From JBCDCE01 sp039182515 (lineage in GTDB: Bacteria; Pseudomonadota; Alphaproteobacteria; Rhodobacterales; Rhodobacteraceae): a stretch of 21,514 nucleotides of DNA. Position 1 is the first letter of the stretch; each line of letters opens with the position of its first letter. Below the pieces are notes generated by a model, which had not been told where the DNA came from, ran no database searches, and saw only the letters and a program-made list of their open reading frames with translations. Location: NCBI GenBank assembly GCA_039182515.1, contig JBCDCE010000064.1:1-21514 (forward strand), given 5' to 3'. Below, piece by piece: positions 1 through 7,070 of the stretch. A program made the position numbers and the translations under genes.

Positions 1-35
1 GCGCAGCTGAGACCGCAACAAAGGACAGGCGGCGC

Positions 36-702
36 ATGCGAACAGTTGTGTTTGATTTAGATGGAACTCTGGCGGACACCAGCGGGGATCTCATCGTTTC
101 GGCCAATGCGTGCTTTGAGGAGATGGGCGTGGGCGCACAGCTCTCAATGGACGCCGACAAAGCCGTTGCGCTGCGCGGAGGGCGGCGCATGCTCACGCTT
201 GGCCTACAACGAATGGGCTTTGAAGGAGACTTAGAGGCAGGTAACCACTTGGTATCCGAAGCTATTGCAGTATTACCGGGATGCCATTGATGTGTATACG
301 GAGCTTTTCCCAGGGGCCATGGAGGCTGTTGAAGAGCTGAAATCTCGGGGCGATGCTGTCTCTATTTGCACTAACAAGCCCGAAGCTTTGGCCGATCTTT
401 TGCTTCAACGCTTAGGAGTGCGTACGGCCTTTCATGCACTTGTTGGCGCGGATACGCTTCCGCAGCGCAAGCCGTTTGCAGCACCCTACATTGCGGCCGT
501 AGAGCGCACAGGGGGGCGCGTGGCGCGCTCTTTGTTGGTGGGCGACAGCGATACGGATCGTAACACCGCTTTGGGCTGTGCTGTGCCTTGCATTCTTGTT
601 GGGTTTGGACCGTCCGGCGAAGATATGGCAGCCCTCAATCCAGAGGCTTTGTTGGACCGCTTTGAGGACCTGCCTGAGGTGGTGGCGCGTCTTCTGCCTT
701 AG
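36..702 (+). pseudogene. gph: phosphoglycolate phosphatase-like HAD hydrolase, frameshifted
   Basis: HAD-superfamily phosphatase, most like phosphoglycolate phosphatase, which removes phosphate from 2-phosphoglycolate in the cytosol. The N-terminal part (from ATG at 36, with AAGGAC upstream as ribosome binding site) has the nucleophile motif FDLDGTLAD. The C-terminal part has motif II (ICTNKP), a conserved Lys (QRKP) and the metal-binding motif LLVGDSDTD. The two halves are in different frames. The first runs into a TGA at 288-290, and the second is open from a TTG at 265 to 702. Skipping one base around 264 joins them into about 221 residues, the usual length for this family, with no other damage. 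It is therefore either a recent one-base insertion (pseudogene) or a sequence error. I cannot decide which. The motifs support a HAD phosphatase clearly; the substrate is inferred. Confidence 0.75.
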
Positions 703-746
703 GGCGTTTGACAGGTGGTGTGCATAGGGGCCGAAGGCTTCGCTAT

Positions 747-770
747 CTCAAAGCGTCTTTGAGTATTTTT
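747..770 (+). terminator. rho-independent terminator candidate after the HAD gene
   Basis: CTCAAAG (747-753), loop CGT and CTTTGAG (757-763) form a perfect 7-bp stem with a 3-nt loop, followed by TATTTTT (764-770). It lies 45 nt after the stop of the plus-strand HAD gene, the right geometry for a terminator. The stem is weak (3 of 7 pairs G-C). It also contains the stop codon of the convergent MmgE/PrpD gene, and its right arm runs into the repeated motif at 760-783. Confidence 0.5.
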
Positions 771-2088
771 GCCAAGAAAAAGAAGGGGCAAGGCTTTTGA
801 GTTCAAGTGTTGTGATCGCGGTGAGCAGCGGGCCTAGAGTGTTGGAGAAGGAGAGTATGGCGTCCTCCAGGGTGCGGGTGTTTGCAGCGTAGGGCGCGGT
901 CCAGGTTCTGAACTTCTGGATCAGCTCGGCATCTGTGGGGGGATTGACGATATCCCAATTCGCCTCGCGCCAATCGCTTTTGTGCGTGGTGCCGTTTTGC
1001 AAAGTGAGCGTCACGCGGGCGTAGCGGCGGGCAGGAAACTCAGCGTTGGCGAAAGGGTGTTCGCGCATCTCTATGGCGTCTGAAATGCGGAGAACCTCGG
1101 CATTATTGAGCATGTCTCCAAAGAGATCTTCGGGATTGAGAGAGCCTGTGACCATGGCGACGGCGCAGGGGAAGGACGTGGAATACTGCGCTTCTTCGGT
1201 GGTTTGAGGTCGCGCGGTGGCGAGGCGGGTTGATTCATGAAAGGTTTCAATTTCGATGCGCGCAATATCGGCCGCCGTTAGGCCATGCGCGCGGCGAAGA
1301 TCAAGCATGGCCTCCAGGGGAGGCTGGGCCCATCTGCAAACAGGATAGGGTTTGTAGTATTGAATATCTGCGGCCCAACGCGTGCCCAGATCGGCCCATA
1401 GGGGATGGGATTCTGTGAGCGCAGGCGCGCCGGTGAAGCCCGCTTGGGCCAGTTTGATGGCCGAAACACCGGCCATGGCGCCCCAGCCGGAGCCGTCTTT
1501 CAGCATTGTGGGGAAATTGATGCAGCGCATCATTTGGCTGCGCGGGCCGTGGTATTCGGCGATGCCGGTTGCATGGGCAATCTCTGCATCGCTCAACCCC
1601 AGCATCATGCCGCCTGCCAGGGCAATTGTCGGTGCGATCCATGCGCCGGATGTGTGATAGTCTGATGCCGTGTCATGCAAAATGACCGAAAAGCGTGCGC
1701 CGGCTTCATAGCCGCGCAAAAGTGCGTCGAGGAAATCTGAGCCACTGACCTCTTGTTCGAGCGCCAAGGCTAAGAGCCCTGCAATCAAGCCGCAGCCGAT
1801 ATGACCCTTCGCGGGGTTGTAACCATCGTGCCCATCCAGCGCGTCGATTCTCATACCGAGTGCCAAGGCCACGCCCGTGGCGGAGGCCGTGTGGGGTGTG
1901 AAAGGGATCGGGAGCGGACCGGCGTGCTCGGTGGCGGCATAGTTTGCGATGATTTTTGCAAGTTCCGTATGGCTGCCCGCAATCGCGACGCCGATTGTAT
2001 CGAGGAGGCTCAGCCGCAATCTGGAGCGCACGCGGGCAGGGGCGGTTGCATAGGTGAGCGCACGAAGATCAGTGTAGAGCTGCGACAT
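748..2088 (-). CDS. MmgE/PrpD family protein
   Basis: 446-residue MmgE/PrpD-family protein. The family includes 2-methylcitrate dehydratase (PrpD) and cis-aconitate decarboxylase; most members have unproven substrates. Family-like features are an N-terminal all-helical domain with LLDTIGVAIAG near residue 30, a central DGHDGYNPAKGHIG stretch, HTSGAWIAPTIA, a YKPYPVCRWAQPPLEA segment around residue 260 and a C-terminal mixed domain. The ATG at 2088 was chosen because the homologous sequence starts at MSQLYTDL and AAGG lies 8 nt upstream. The open frame extends 90 codons further upstream, but that part overlaps the divergent aminotransferase. The final residues (FSWQKYSKTL) are encoded by the junction motif and the terminator stem, so the tail is probably not ancestral. 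No neighbour points to a specific substrate. Confidence 0.85.
   Translation of the reverse strand: MSQLYTDLRALTYATAPARVRSRLRLSLLDTIGVAIAGSHTELAKIIANYAATEHAGPLPIPFTPHTASATGVALALGMRIDALDGHDGYNPAKGHIGCGLIAGLLALALEQEVSGSDFLDALLRGYEAGARFSVILHDTASDYHTSGAWIAPTIALAGGMMLGLSDAEIAHATGIAEYHGPRSQMMRCINFPTMLKDGSGWGAMAGVSAIKLAQAGFTGAPALTESHPLWADLGTRWAADIQYYKPYPVCRWAQPPLEAMLDLRRAHGLTAADIARIEIETFHESTRLATARPQTTEEAQYSTSFPCAVAMVTGSLNPEDLFGDMLNNAEVLRISDAIEMREHPFANAEFPARRYARVTLTLQNGTTHKSDWREANWDIVNPPTDAELIQKFRTWTAPYAANTRTLEDAILSFSNTLGPLLTAITTLELKSLAPSFSWQKYSKTL
760..783 (+). repeat. junction motif, copy A
   Basis: A 24-nt sequence, TGAGTATTTTTG followed by CCAAGAAAAAGA, identical to 6547-6570. It lies at the convergent junction of the HAD gene and the MmgE/PrpD gene. 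Read on the minus strand it encodes part of the last residues of the MmgE/PrpD protein. Confidence 0.75.
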
Positions 2089-2193
2089 CCTTCTAGCCTT
2101 GCGACAAAGAACCCCGGCGTCCTGTTTGAAAGCGACCTGCCTGCGTCGGGATCGCGCTTTGCAATTGCCCGGCTCCTCTGACAGAGTTGCGCT

Positions 2194-3393
2194 ATGACAG
2201 AGCGATTTACCGGCAGTTTTACCCAACAAGAACCCATTCCTGAGGCAGGCATTGAGGCGGCTTTGGCTGTGCTGCGCCATGGGCGGCTTCACCGCTACAA
2301 CACCGTTGCGGGCGAAGAGGGCGAAGTGGCCCTTCTCGAAGAGGAAGTTGCCGCGCAATTTGACGCCAAGTTTTGCTTGGCGGTCGCCTCGGGCGGCTAT
2401 GCGATGGGATGCGCGCTTAGAGCGGTGGGAGTGAAGCCCGGCGACAAAGTGCTCACAAACGCTTTCACTTTGGCCCCAGTGCCCGGTGCCATTGCGAGCG
2501 TCGGAGCGGAGCCCGTTTTTGTGGGGGTAACTGAGGACTTGGCGATTGATCTTGAGGATCTAGAGGCCAAGCTCGATCAAGCCCGTGTTCTAATGCTGAG
2601 CCATATGCGCGGCCATATCTGCGATATGGAGGCTTTGATGGCGCTATGCGACGCGGCGGGTGTGACGGTGATTGAAGATTGTGCCCATACCATGGGCGCC
2701 AAATGGAATGGGGTTTGGTCTGGCCGGCATGGGGCGATGGGCTGCTATTCTACGCAGACCTACAAACATGTGAATTCGGGCGAAGGCGGTTTTTTGATCT
2801 CGGATGATCCTGAGCTTATGGCGAGGGCTGTTATGCTCTCGGGCAGCTATATGCTTTATGGCCGACATAAAGCGGCGCCTCCCGTTGAAGCCTTTGAGAC
2901 CGTTCGGCTCGAGACGCCGAATGTGTCGGGCCGTATGGACAACTTGAGAGCTGCGATTTTGCGCCCTCAGATGCGCGATTTGATGGCCCAGGCCGCACGA
3001 TGGAATGCGCTTTATCAAGCAATGGAGCGCGGCTTGCGGGGCACGGAAGGACTGACGCTGATTGAGCGACCGCAGCAGGAAGCCTATGTGGCCTCATCCT
3101 TCCAGTTCTTGCTTCTGGATTGGAGCGCTGAAGACATCCAAGCCATGATCGCGCGCTGTTTGGAGCGTGGCGTTGAGCTGAAATGGTTTGGCAACCCCGA
3201 ACCCGTGGCTTTCACATCGACATATAGGTCCTGGACCTATGCGCGATCGGAGCCCATGCCAAAGAGTGATCGGATCCTCCACGGCATCTTAGATATGCGG
3301 TTGCCGCTCACGTTTTCTGAAGAGGACTGTGGTTTGATCTCGCGGATTATTTCCGAAGAAGTGCGCGCGCTTTCGCAAGGTCGTGCAGCCTGA
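2194..3393 (+). CDS. DegT/DnrJ/EryC1/StrS-type PLP-dependent aminotransferase
   Basis: 399-residue fold-type I aminotransferase of the DegT/DnrJ/EryC1/StrS family, which typically transaminates keto-sugars or related small molecules in the cytosol using pyridoxal phosphate. Visible motifs are the cofactor-phosphate region VASGGYAMGCALRA (about 64-77), the VIEDCAH motif (159-165, with the PLP-pyridine Asp162), and Lys191 in STQTYKHVNSGEGG as the likely Schiff-base lysine. The C-terminal half carries the SGRMDNLRAAILRPQ helix typical of the family. The start is ATG 2194, 105 nt from the divergent MmgE/PrpD start, with only a weak ribosome binding site. The 3' end overlaps the convergent ATP-grasp gene by about 157 nt. 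No sugar biosynthesis genes lie nearby, so the substrate is unknown. Confidence 0.88.
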   Translation: MTERFTGSFTQQEPIPEAGIEAALAVLRHGRLHRYNTVAGEEGEVALLEEEVAAQFDAKFCLAVASGGYAMGCALRAVGVKPGDKVLTNAFTLAPVPGAIASVGAEPVFVGVTEDLAIDLEDLEAKLDQARVLMLSHMRGHICDMEALMALCDAAGVTVIEDCAHTMGAKWNGVWSGRHGAMGCYSTQTYKHVNSGEGGFLISDDPELMARAVMLSGSYMLYGRHKAAPPVEAFETVRLETPNVSGRMDNLRAAILRPQMRDLMAQAARWNALYQAMERGLRGTEGLTLIERPQQEAYVASSFQFLLLDWSAEDIQAMIARCLERGVELKWFGNPEPVAFTSTYRSWTYARSEPMPKSDRILHGILDMRLPLTFSEEDCGLISRIISEEVRALSQGRAA

Positions 3394-4823
3394 GCCTGCT
3401 TCTGGGGGCTTTCGGGAGACTGGCTCATGCCTTGGCGGATCACACCTTCGTTGGCCGCGGTTTCCACCATTTTGATAAAGGCGCGCGTTGTCGCGCGGTC
3501 GTAGGGCATTTTGTAGGGAAAGTTCTGCGCGTGATCAAAGCTGTGGCGCATCGCGGGGTTCAGCTCGAAAATGAAGGCGTTGCCGTCGTCATCCACGTTG
3601 AAATCTACGCCCCAAAAATCGAGCGGTGTCCGCTCTGAAACCTCTTGGAGCGCGCGGACCGCTTTGGGTCCAACATAGGTTTCCCAGTCTTTGAGAAAGC
3701 TCTTTTCTTGCGCCATCAGTTCGTCGCTGGTTTTCATCACGTCTTTACGGTTGCCGCCATGCACGTTCCATGTGCGGTTGTCCAAGTGGCAGACCACAGG
3801 GTGGAAAACGCCATCGATGCAGAAGAGCCGCAGCTTTCGGAAGTATTCACCTCGCCACAAAATCTCATGATAGGCGATGGCGTAATATGTGCCGCTTAAA
3901 AGCGTTTGAGCATAGTCTTTGAGGTCTGCATCTGAGCGCAAAAGGGCGGTGGTGCGGCCAGTTTGCGTGCCGGTTTTGCGAAGAATGAGCGGATAGGCCA
4001 TGTTTTCTTTGGCCAGGCGTTTGGACACATCTTGTGCATCTGCGTCAAAAAAAGTGATGCGTTTTGTAACCGGAAAGCGCAGACCTGGGATGCCCTGCAA
4101 GCGCCGATAATTGCCGTCTCGTGTGGTCAACCGCACGGCTTCCGGGCGATTAAGCACGCGGGCTTCAGGGTTGGCCGCCATCCAGGTTTCTAATGTCTTG
4201 AGAGACAAGTCTTCGATGTCAGGCTCTGCAATTGTGTTGAGCATCACCCGGTGCGCAGGCATGTCGATCTGGCTCATATCTGTTTGTGAGGTCAGCGTAA
4301 GACGTTGGGCGGGCAGGGTGCTGCCATCCATCAAATATTGCGTCGTGAAGTGACCGCCACGGAAACGTGCGACATAGCCACGATCCGAGGACTTGCCGAG
4401 CATCACTTGGGTTTTGTCGAACCCGCGCAAAACGATCAAACGTGGATCTGACGTACGTAGGCCTAGGGGGGCCTCGCCGAGTGGGTTTCGGACGTAAAAA
4501 TCTGCCAGCAAGCGCCGGCCTTGCGTGGAGTGCCGAAGCCTGGCGTGCAGCGCTGCCAGGTTGACATGCGCTTCGCGTGAATTTGGGTGTTTGGCAACTT
4601 CCTCTTCATAAGCCTCTTTGGCGGCGTCAAACTCACCGGCTTTCATAAGACGAAGGGCTTTGGATGGCTTGGCGTTGACGGCACCTTCTTTGAGCAAGCC
4701 TTGGCGCCGCATGAACTCAACATGGGCCTTTTGCCCGATTGGCATGGACCCTGGCAGGGATCCAAGTGTGGGTTTACGCGGCTTAGACGTCTTGCGTCTT
4801 GAAGGTTTTTTGTTCTTCGGCAT
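3237..4823 (-). CDS. TPR and ATP-grasp-like domain protein of unknown function
   Basis: 528-residue cytosolic protein. It has a Lys/Arg-rich N-terminus (about 1-20) and a helical TPR-like stretch (about 55-108: ALRLMKAGEFDAAKEAYEEE). The C-terminal half resembles ATP-grasp ligases: a basic strand YPLILRKTGTQTGR, then FCIDGVFHPVVCH, and a metal-binding-like segment DFWGVDFNVDDDGNAFIFELNP. The acidic residues plus E-x-N in that segment are what ATP-grasp enzymes use to bind magnesium-ATP. The substrate is unknown. I chose ATG 4823 (MPKNKK). The frame also opens at TTG 4862, giving 13 more residues that include a degenerate junction motif. The last 51 or so residues are low-complexity and antisense to the aminotransferase gene, so they look like a read-through extension. 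Confidence 0.75.
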   Translation of the reverse strand: MPKNKKPSRRKTSKPRKPTLGSLPGSMPIGQKAHVEFMRRQGLLKEGAVNAKPSKALRLMKAGEFDAAKEAYEEEVAKHPNSREAHVNLAALHARLRHSTQGRRLLADFYVRNPLGEAPLGLRTSDPRLIVLRGFDKTQVMLGKSSDRGYVARFRGGHFTTQYLMDGSTLPAQRLTLTSQTDMSQIDMPAHRVMLNTIAEPDIEDLSLKTLETWMAANPEARVLNRPEAVRLTTRDGNYRRLQGIPGLRFPVTKRITFFDADAQDVSKRLAKENMAYPLILRKTGTQTGRTTALLRSDADLKDYAQTLLSGTYYAIAYHEILWRGEYFRKLRLFCIDGVFHPVVCHLDNRTWNVHGGNRKDVMKTSDELMAQEKSFLKDWETYVGPKAVRALQEVSERTPLDFWGVDFNVDDDGNAFIFELNPAMRHSFDHAQNFPYKMPYDRATTRAFIKMVETAANEGVIRQGMSQSPESPQKQAQAARPCESARTSSEIIREIKPQSSSENVSGNRISKMPWRIRSLFGMGSDRA

Positions 4824-5015
4824 TTTAATTTCAGGCACCAAATACTTGGAAAAATACAGCAAGTTTGTAGCATCGACAGGGGCAAGACTGCCTGAGATTT
4901 GAGGCTTTTCTTTGCAAGCTCAATGAATTGGTTGGGGCATTCGCGTGGTTTTATGTCTGATTGTGAAGGTGATTTGTGGGTCTTGAATAGGATCAACTTG
5001 AGACGCGCTTTGGGC

Positions 5016-5045
5016 TAGACAGGCAAGGTTGGTCTCGGCTAGAAT
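5016..5045 (+). promoter_or_regulatory. sigma70-like promoter candidate for the leucine catabolic operon
   Basis: TAGACA at 5016-5021 (5 of 6 to the -35 consensus), an 18-nt spacer, and TAGAAT at 5040-5045 (5 of 6 to the -10 consensus). Transcription would start near 5052, inside the inverted repeat that follows at once. The leader to the ATG at 5086 would be about 34 nt. Confidence 0.5.
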
Positions 5046-5061
5046 TTGAACAAGTGTTCAA
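5046..5061 (+). promoter_or_regulatory. inverted-repeat operator candidate upstream of isovaleryl-CoA dehydrogenase
   Basis: TTGAACAAGTGTTCAA has perfect 7-bp arms (TTGAACA/TGTTCAA) around a 2-nt centre. It begins directly after the -10 hexamer and covers the expected transcription start, a classic position for a repressor. Size and symmetry resemble TetR-family operators, and TetR-family (LiuQ) or MerR-family (LiuR) regulators control branched-chain amino acid genes in other proteobacteria. No regulator gene lies in this window, so the protein is unknown. Confidence 0.6.
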
Positions 5062-5085
5062 TAATCTTTGAGCGAAAGGCATATC

Positions 5086-6249
5086 ATGTTTCACGGGCAA
5101 ATGAGCTTTGATCACGGTGAGGAGATAAATGACCTGCGGAGCGCCGTGCATCGGTGGGCCCAAGATCGTGTAAAGCCCATGGCCGAAGCGGTAGACGCCT
5201 CAAACACCTTTCCATCCGAGCTTTGGCGCGAAATGGGGGACCTGGGGCTCTTGGGTGTGACCGTTGAGGAAGAGTTCGGCGGGGCAGGGCTTGGCTATTT
5301 GGCCCATACAGTTGTGATTGAAGAAATTGCCCGCGCTTCTGCATCGGTCTCCTTGAGCTACGGCGCGCATTCGAACCTTTGTGTGAACCAAATCCGCCTC
5401 AATGGCACCCAAGAGCAAAAGCAAAAATATTTGCCGGAGCTAATTTCTGGGGCGCATGTTGGCGCTTTGGCGATGAGCGAGGCAAGCGCTGGCTCAGACG
5501 TTGTTTCCATGAAATTGCGCGCCGAAAAGCGCAATGATCACTATAGGTTAAGTGGAACGAAATACTGGATAACAAATGGCCCAGATGCGGAGACTTTGGT
5601 GGTCTATGCCAAAACGGATCCCGACGCTGGATCGAAAGGCATCACAGCCTTTCTGATCGAAAAGGCCATGTCTGGATTCTCCGTAAGCCCCCATTTCGAC
5701 AAGCTCGGTATGCGTGGCTCAAACACGGGCGAGCTCATCTTTGACGATGTCGAGGTCCCGTTTGAAAATGTGTTGGGCGAAGAAGGCCGGGGCGTGGCTG
5801 TTCTGATGTCGGGCTTGGATTACGAGCGTGTTGTCCTCGCAGGGATCGGCACAGGCATCATGGCCGCCTGCTTAGACGAAGTGATGCCGTATCTGGCCAG
5901 CCGTAAACAGTTTGGAGAGCGCATTGGCGATTTTCAACTGATGCAGGGCAAGATCGCAGATATGTACACCGCCCTGAATTCTGCGCGCGCCTATATTTAT
6001 GAGGTCGCCAAGGCCTGTGACAGAGGCGCTGTGACCCGTGCAGACGCGGCGGCCTGTGTGCTTTATGCGTCCGAGGAAGCTATGAAACAGGCCCACCAAG
6101 CCGTGCAAGCCATGGGCGGCGCAGGATTTATGCAAAATGCGCCCGTTGCGCGGCTCTTTAGAGATGCCAAACTGATGGAGATTGGCGCAGGCACCTCTGA
6201 GATCCGCCGTATGCTCGTGGGGCGCGAAATGATGGGGCAAATGGGATGA
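5086..6249 (+). CDS. ivd (liuA): isovaleryl-CoA dehydrogenase
   Basis: 387-residue FAD acyl-CoA dehydrogenase that oxidises isovaleryl-CoA to 3-methylcrotonyl-CoA in leucine breakdown, passing electrons to electron-transfer flavoprotein. The sequence is characteristic throughout: GYLAHTVVIEEIARASASVSLSYGAHS region, FAD-binding MSEASAGSDVVSMKL and YWITNGPDAETLVVYAKT, GMRGSNTGELIF, and the C-terminal GGAGFMQNAPVARLFRDAKLMEIGAGTSEIRR. The likely catalytic base is Glu247 in MSGLDYERVVLAG, the position used by isovaleryl-CoA dehydrogenases. ATG 5086 was chosen over TTG 5068 because GAAAGG lies 7 nt upstream and the length matches the family. It is the first gene of the catabolic operon and overlaps the next start (ATGA). 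Confidence 0.96.
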   Translation: MFHGQMSFDHGEEINDLRSAVHRWAQDRVKPMAEAVDASNTFPSELWREMGDLGLLGVTVEEEFGGAGLGYLAHTVVIEEIARASASVSLSYGAHSNLCVNQIRLNGTQEQKQKYLPELISGAHVGALAMSEASAGSDVVSMKLRAEKRNDHYRLSGTKYWITNGPDAETLVVYAKTDPDAGSKGITAFLIEKAMSGFSVSPHFDKLGMRGSNTGELIFDDVEVPFENVLGEEGRGVAVLMSGLDYERVVLAGIGTGIMAACLDEVMPYLASRKQFGERIGDFQLMQGKIADMYTALNSARAYIYEVAKACDRGAVTRADAAACVLYASEEAMKQAHQAVQAMGGAGFMQNAPVARLFRDAKLMEIGAGTSEIRRMLVGREMMGQMG

Positions 6250-6536
6250 GGGCTTGGGTGCTATTTTCGCCCTTGATTGGGCTTGTGGCCGTGGCGGGGT
6301 ATCTTGGCTTTAAGGCCGGGCAGCCTGTGTCAGAAACTTTGATCATTAATGCCTATGCGGATCGATATGTGGCGGAGTTCGCAGGCGCGCGTACAGATTG
6401 TTTGGCGCGCCCAGGAGAAGGCGCGGTGCGGATGACGGTCGAGTGCCAAACCTCCGGTGGAGATTTGGTGATCTATACTGTGGGGCCGCGTGGCGGGCTT
6501 TTGGAGAAAATCGTTCAGACTGCGCCGGAGGCTTAG
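6246..6536 (+). CDS. small membrane-anchored or exported protein, unknown function
   Basis: 96-residue protein whose ATG overlaps the isovaleryl-CoA dehydrogenase stop (ATGA), so it is translationally coupled. Residues 4-24 form one hydrophobic segment (signal anchor or signal peptide). The rest is a small soluble domain with two cysteines (Cys53 and Cys66, RTDCLARP and VECQTS) that could form a periplasmic disulfide. It is first in a run of four genes for exported proteins. I do not recognise a family. The coding frame is supported by coupling, a hydrophobic start and a stop 9 nt before the next start. Confidence 0.75.
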   Translation: MRAWVLFSPLIGLVAVAGYLGFKAGQPVSETLIINAYADRYVAEFAGARTDCLARPGEGAVRMTVECQTSGGDLVIYTVGPRGGLLEKIVQTAPEA

Positions 6537-6545
6537 CGGAGCGCA

Positions 6546-7070
6546 ATGAGTATTTTTGCCAAGAAAAAGACGCCATTGGGATCCCTGTTTTGTGTAGGGT
6601 GTAGTGTTCTTTTCTTAGCGTTGCCGGGCAAGGCTCAAGACTTTGTTTTTGAACCAAGCCTGTTGGACACATGCTTGGCGGAGGGCTCTGAAGACCTTTG
6701 CATTGGGGTGGCGGCCAGAGCCTGTATTGCTGGGCCTGGAGGGACCACAACTGTGGGTCTTGGCTATTGCTTTGACCAAGAGTTGAGCCTGTGGGATGGG
6801 CTTTTGAACCGTCGCTATCAGGCTCTGCGACAGCGCGCGCAAAGTCATGACGAGGCGCTTGATGAGGCGTCTTTTGCCCCAAAGATTGCGCCACAACTCT
6901 TAGCGATGCAGCGCGCCTGGCTGGCCTTTCGCGCTGAAACTTGCGCGTTTGAGCGCGTGCTATGGGGCGGCGGAACGGGCGGTGGACCTGCCATGCTGAA
7001 CTGTTTGATGGAAGAAACCGCGCGTCAAGCGATCCGCCTTGGAGGGGCGTCAGGTTGGATGGAGCAATGA
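6546..7070 (+). CDS. LprI/DUF1311-like exported protein
   Basis: 174-residue protein with a signal peptide (about 12-30, ending near LPGKAQ) and a C-terminal half resembling the lysozyme-inhibitor LprI (DUF1311) family. Signs are GLGYCFDQELSLWDGLLNRRY, then LLAMQRAWLAFRAETCAFE, then GGGTGGGPAMLNCLMEETARQAIRL. Mature Cys43, 52, 60, 75, 133 and 153 are probably disulfide-paired in the periplasm. The family is named for a lysozyme-inhibiting member, but most members are uncharacterised, so no inhibitory role is claimed. The ATG at 6546 is preceded by GGAG. The first residues (MSIFAKKK) are encoded by junction motif copy B. It overlaps the next gene by ATGA. Confidence 0.85.
   Translation: MSIFAKKKTPLGSLFCVGCSVLFLALPGKAQDFVFEPSLLDTCLAEGSEDLCIGVAARACIAGPGGTTTVGLGYCFDQELSLWDGLLNRRYQALRQRAQSHDEALDEASFAPKIAPQLLAMQRAWLAFRAETCAFERVLWGGGTGGGPAMLNCLMEETARQAIRLGGASGWMEQ
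6547..6570 (+). repeat. junction motif, copy B
   Basis: 24 nt identical to 760-783. It starts on the second base of the LprI-like gene's ATG, directly after the preceding gene, and encodes residues 2-8 of the signal-peptide n-region. Here it is read as codons; in copy A it lies at a convergent 3' junction. Confidence 0.75.

Noticed and set aside
2089..2358. 90-codon N-terminal extension of the MmgE/PrpD gene
   Set aside because: It overlaps the divergent aminotransferase, is unlike the family, and the ATG at 2088 has a plausible ribosome binding site.
4893..4916. Stem GCCT/AGGC followed by TTTTCTTT, terminator-like on the plus strand
   Set aside because: Only 4 bp, and no plus-strand gene ends upstream of it.
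5068..5085. TTG start for isovaleryl-CoA dehydrogenase
   Set aside because: ATG 5086 has a good ribosome binding site and gives the family length; the TTG lies just after the operator-like repeat with none.
6346..6894. 182-codon open frame on the minus strand
   Set aside because: Antisense to the small exported genes, whose signal peptides, cysteine patterns and ATGA coupling support the plus strand.
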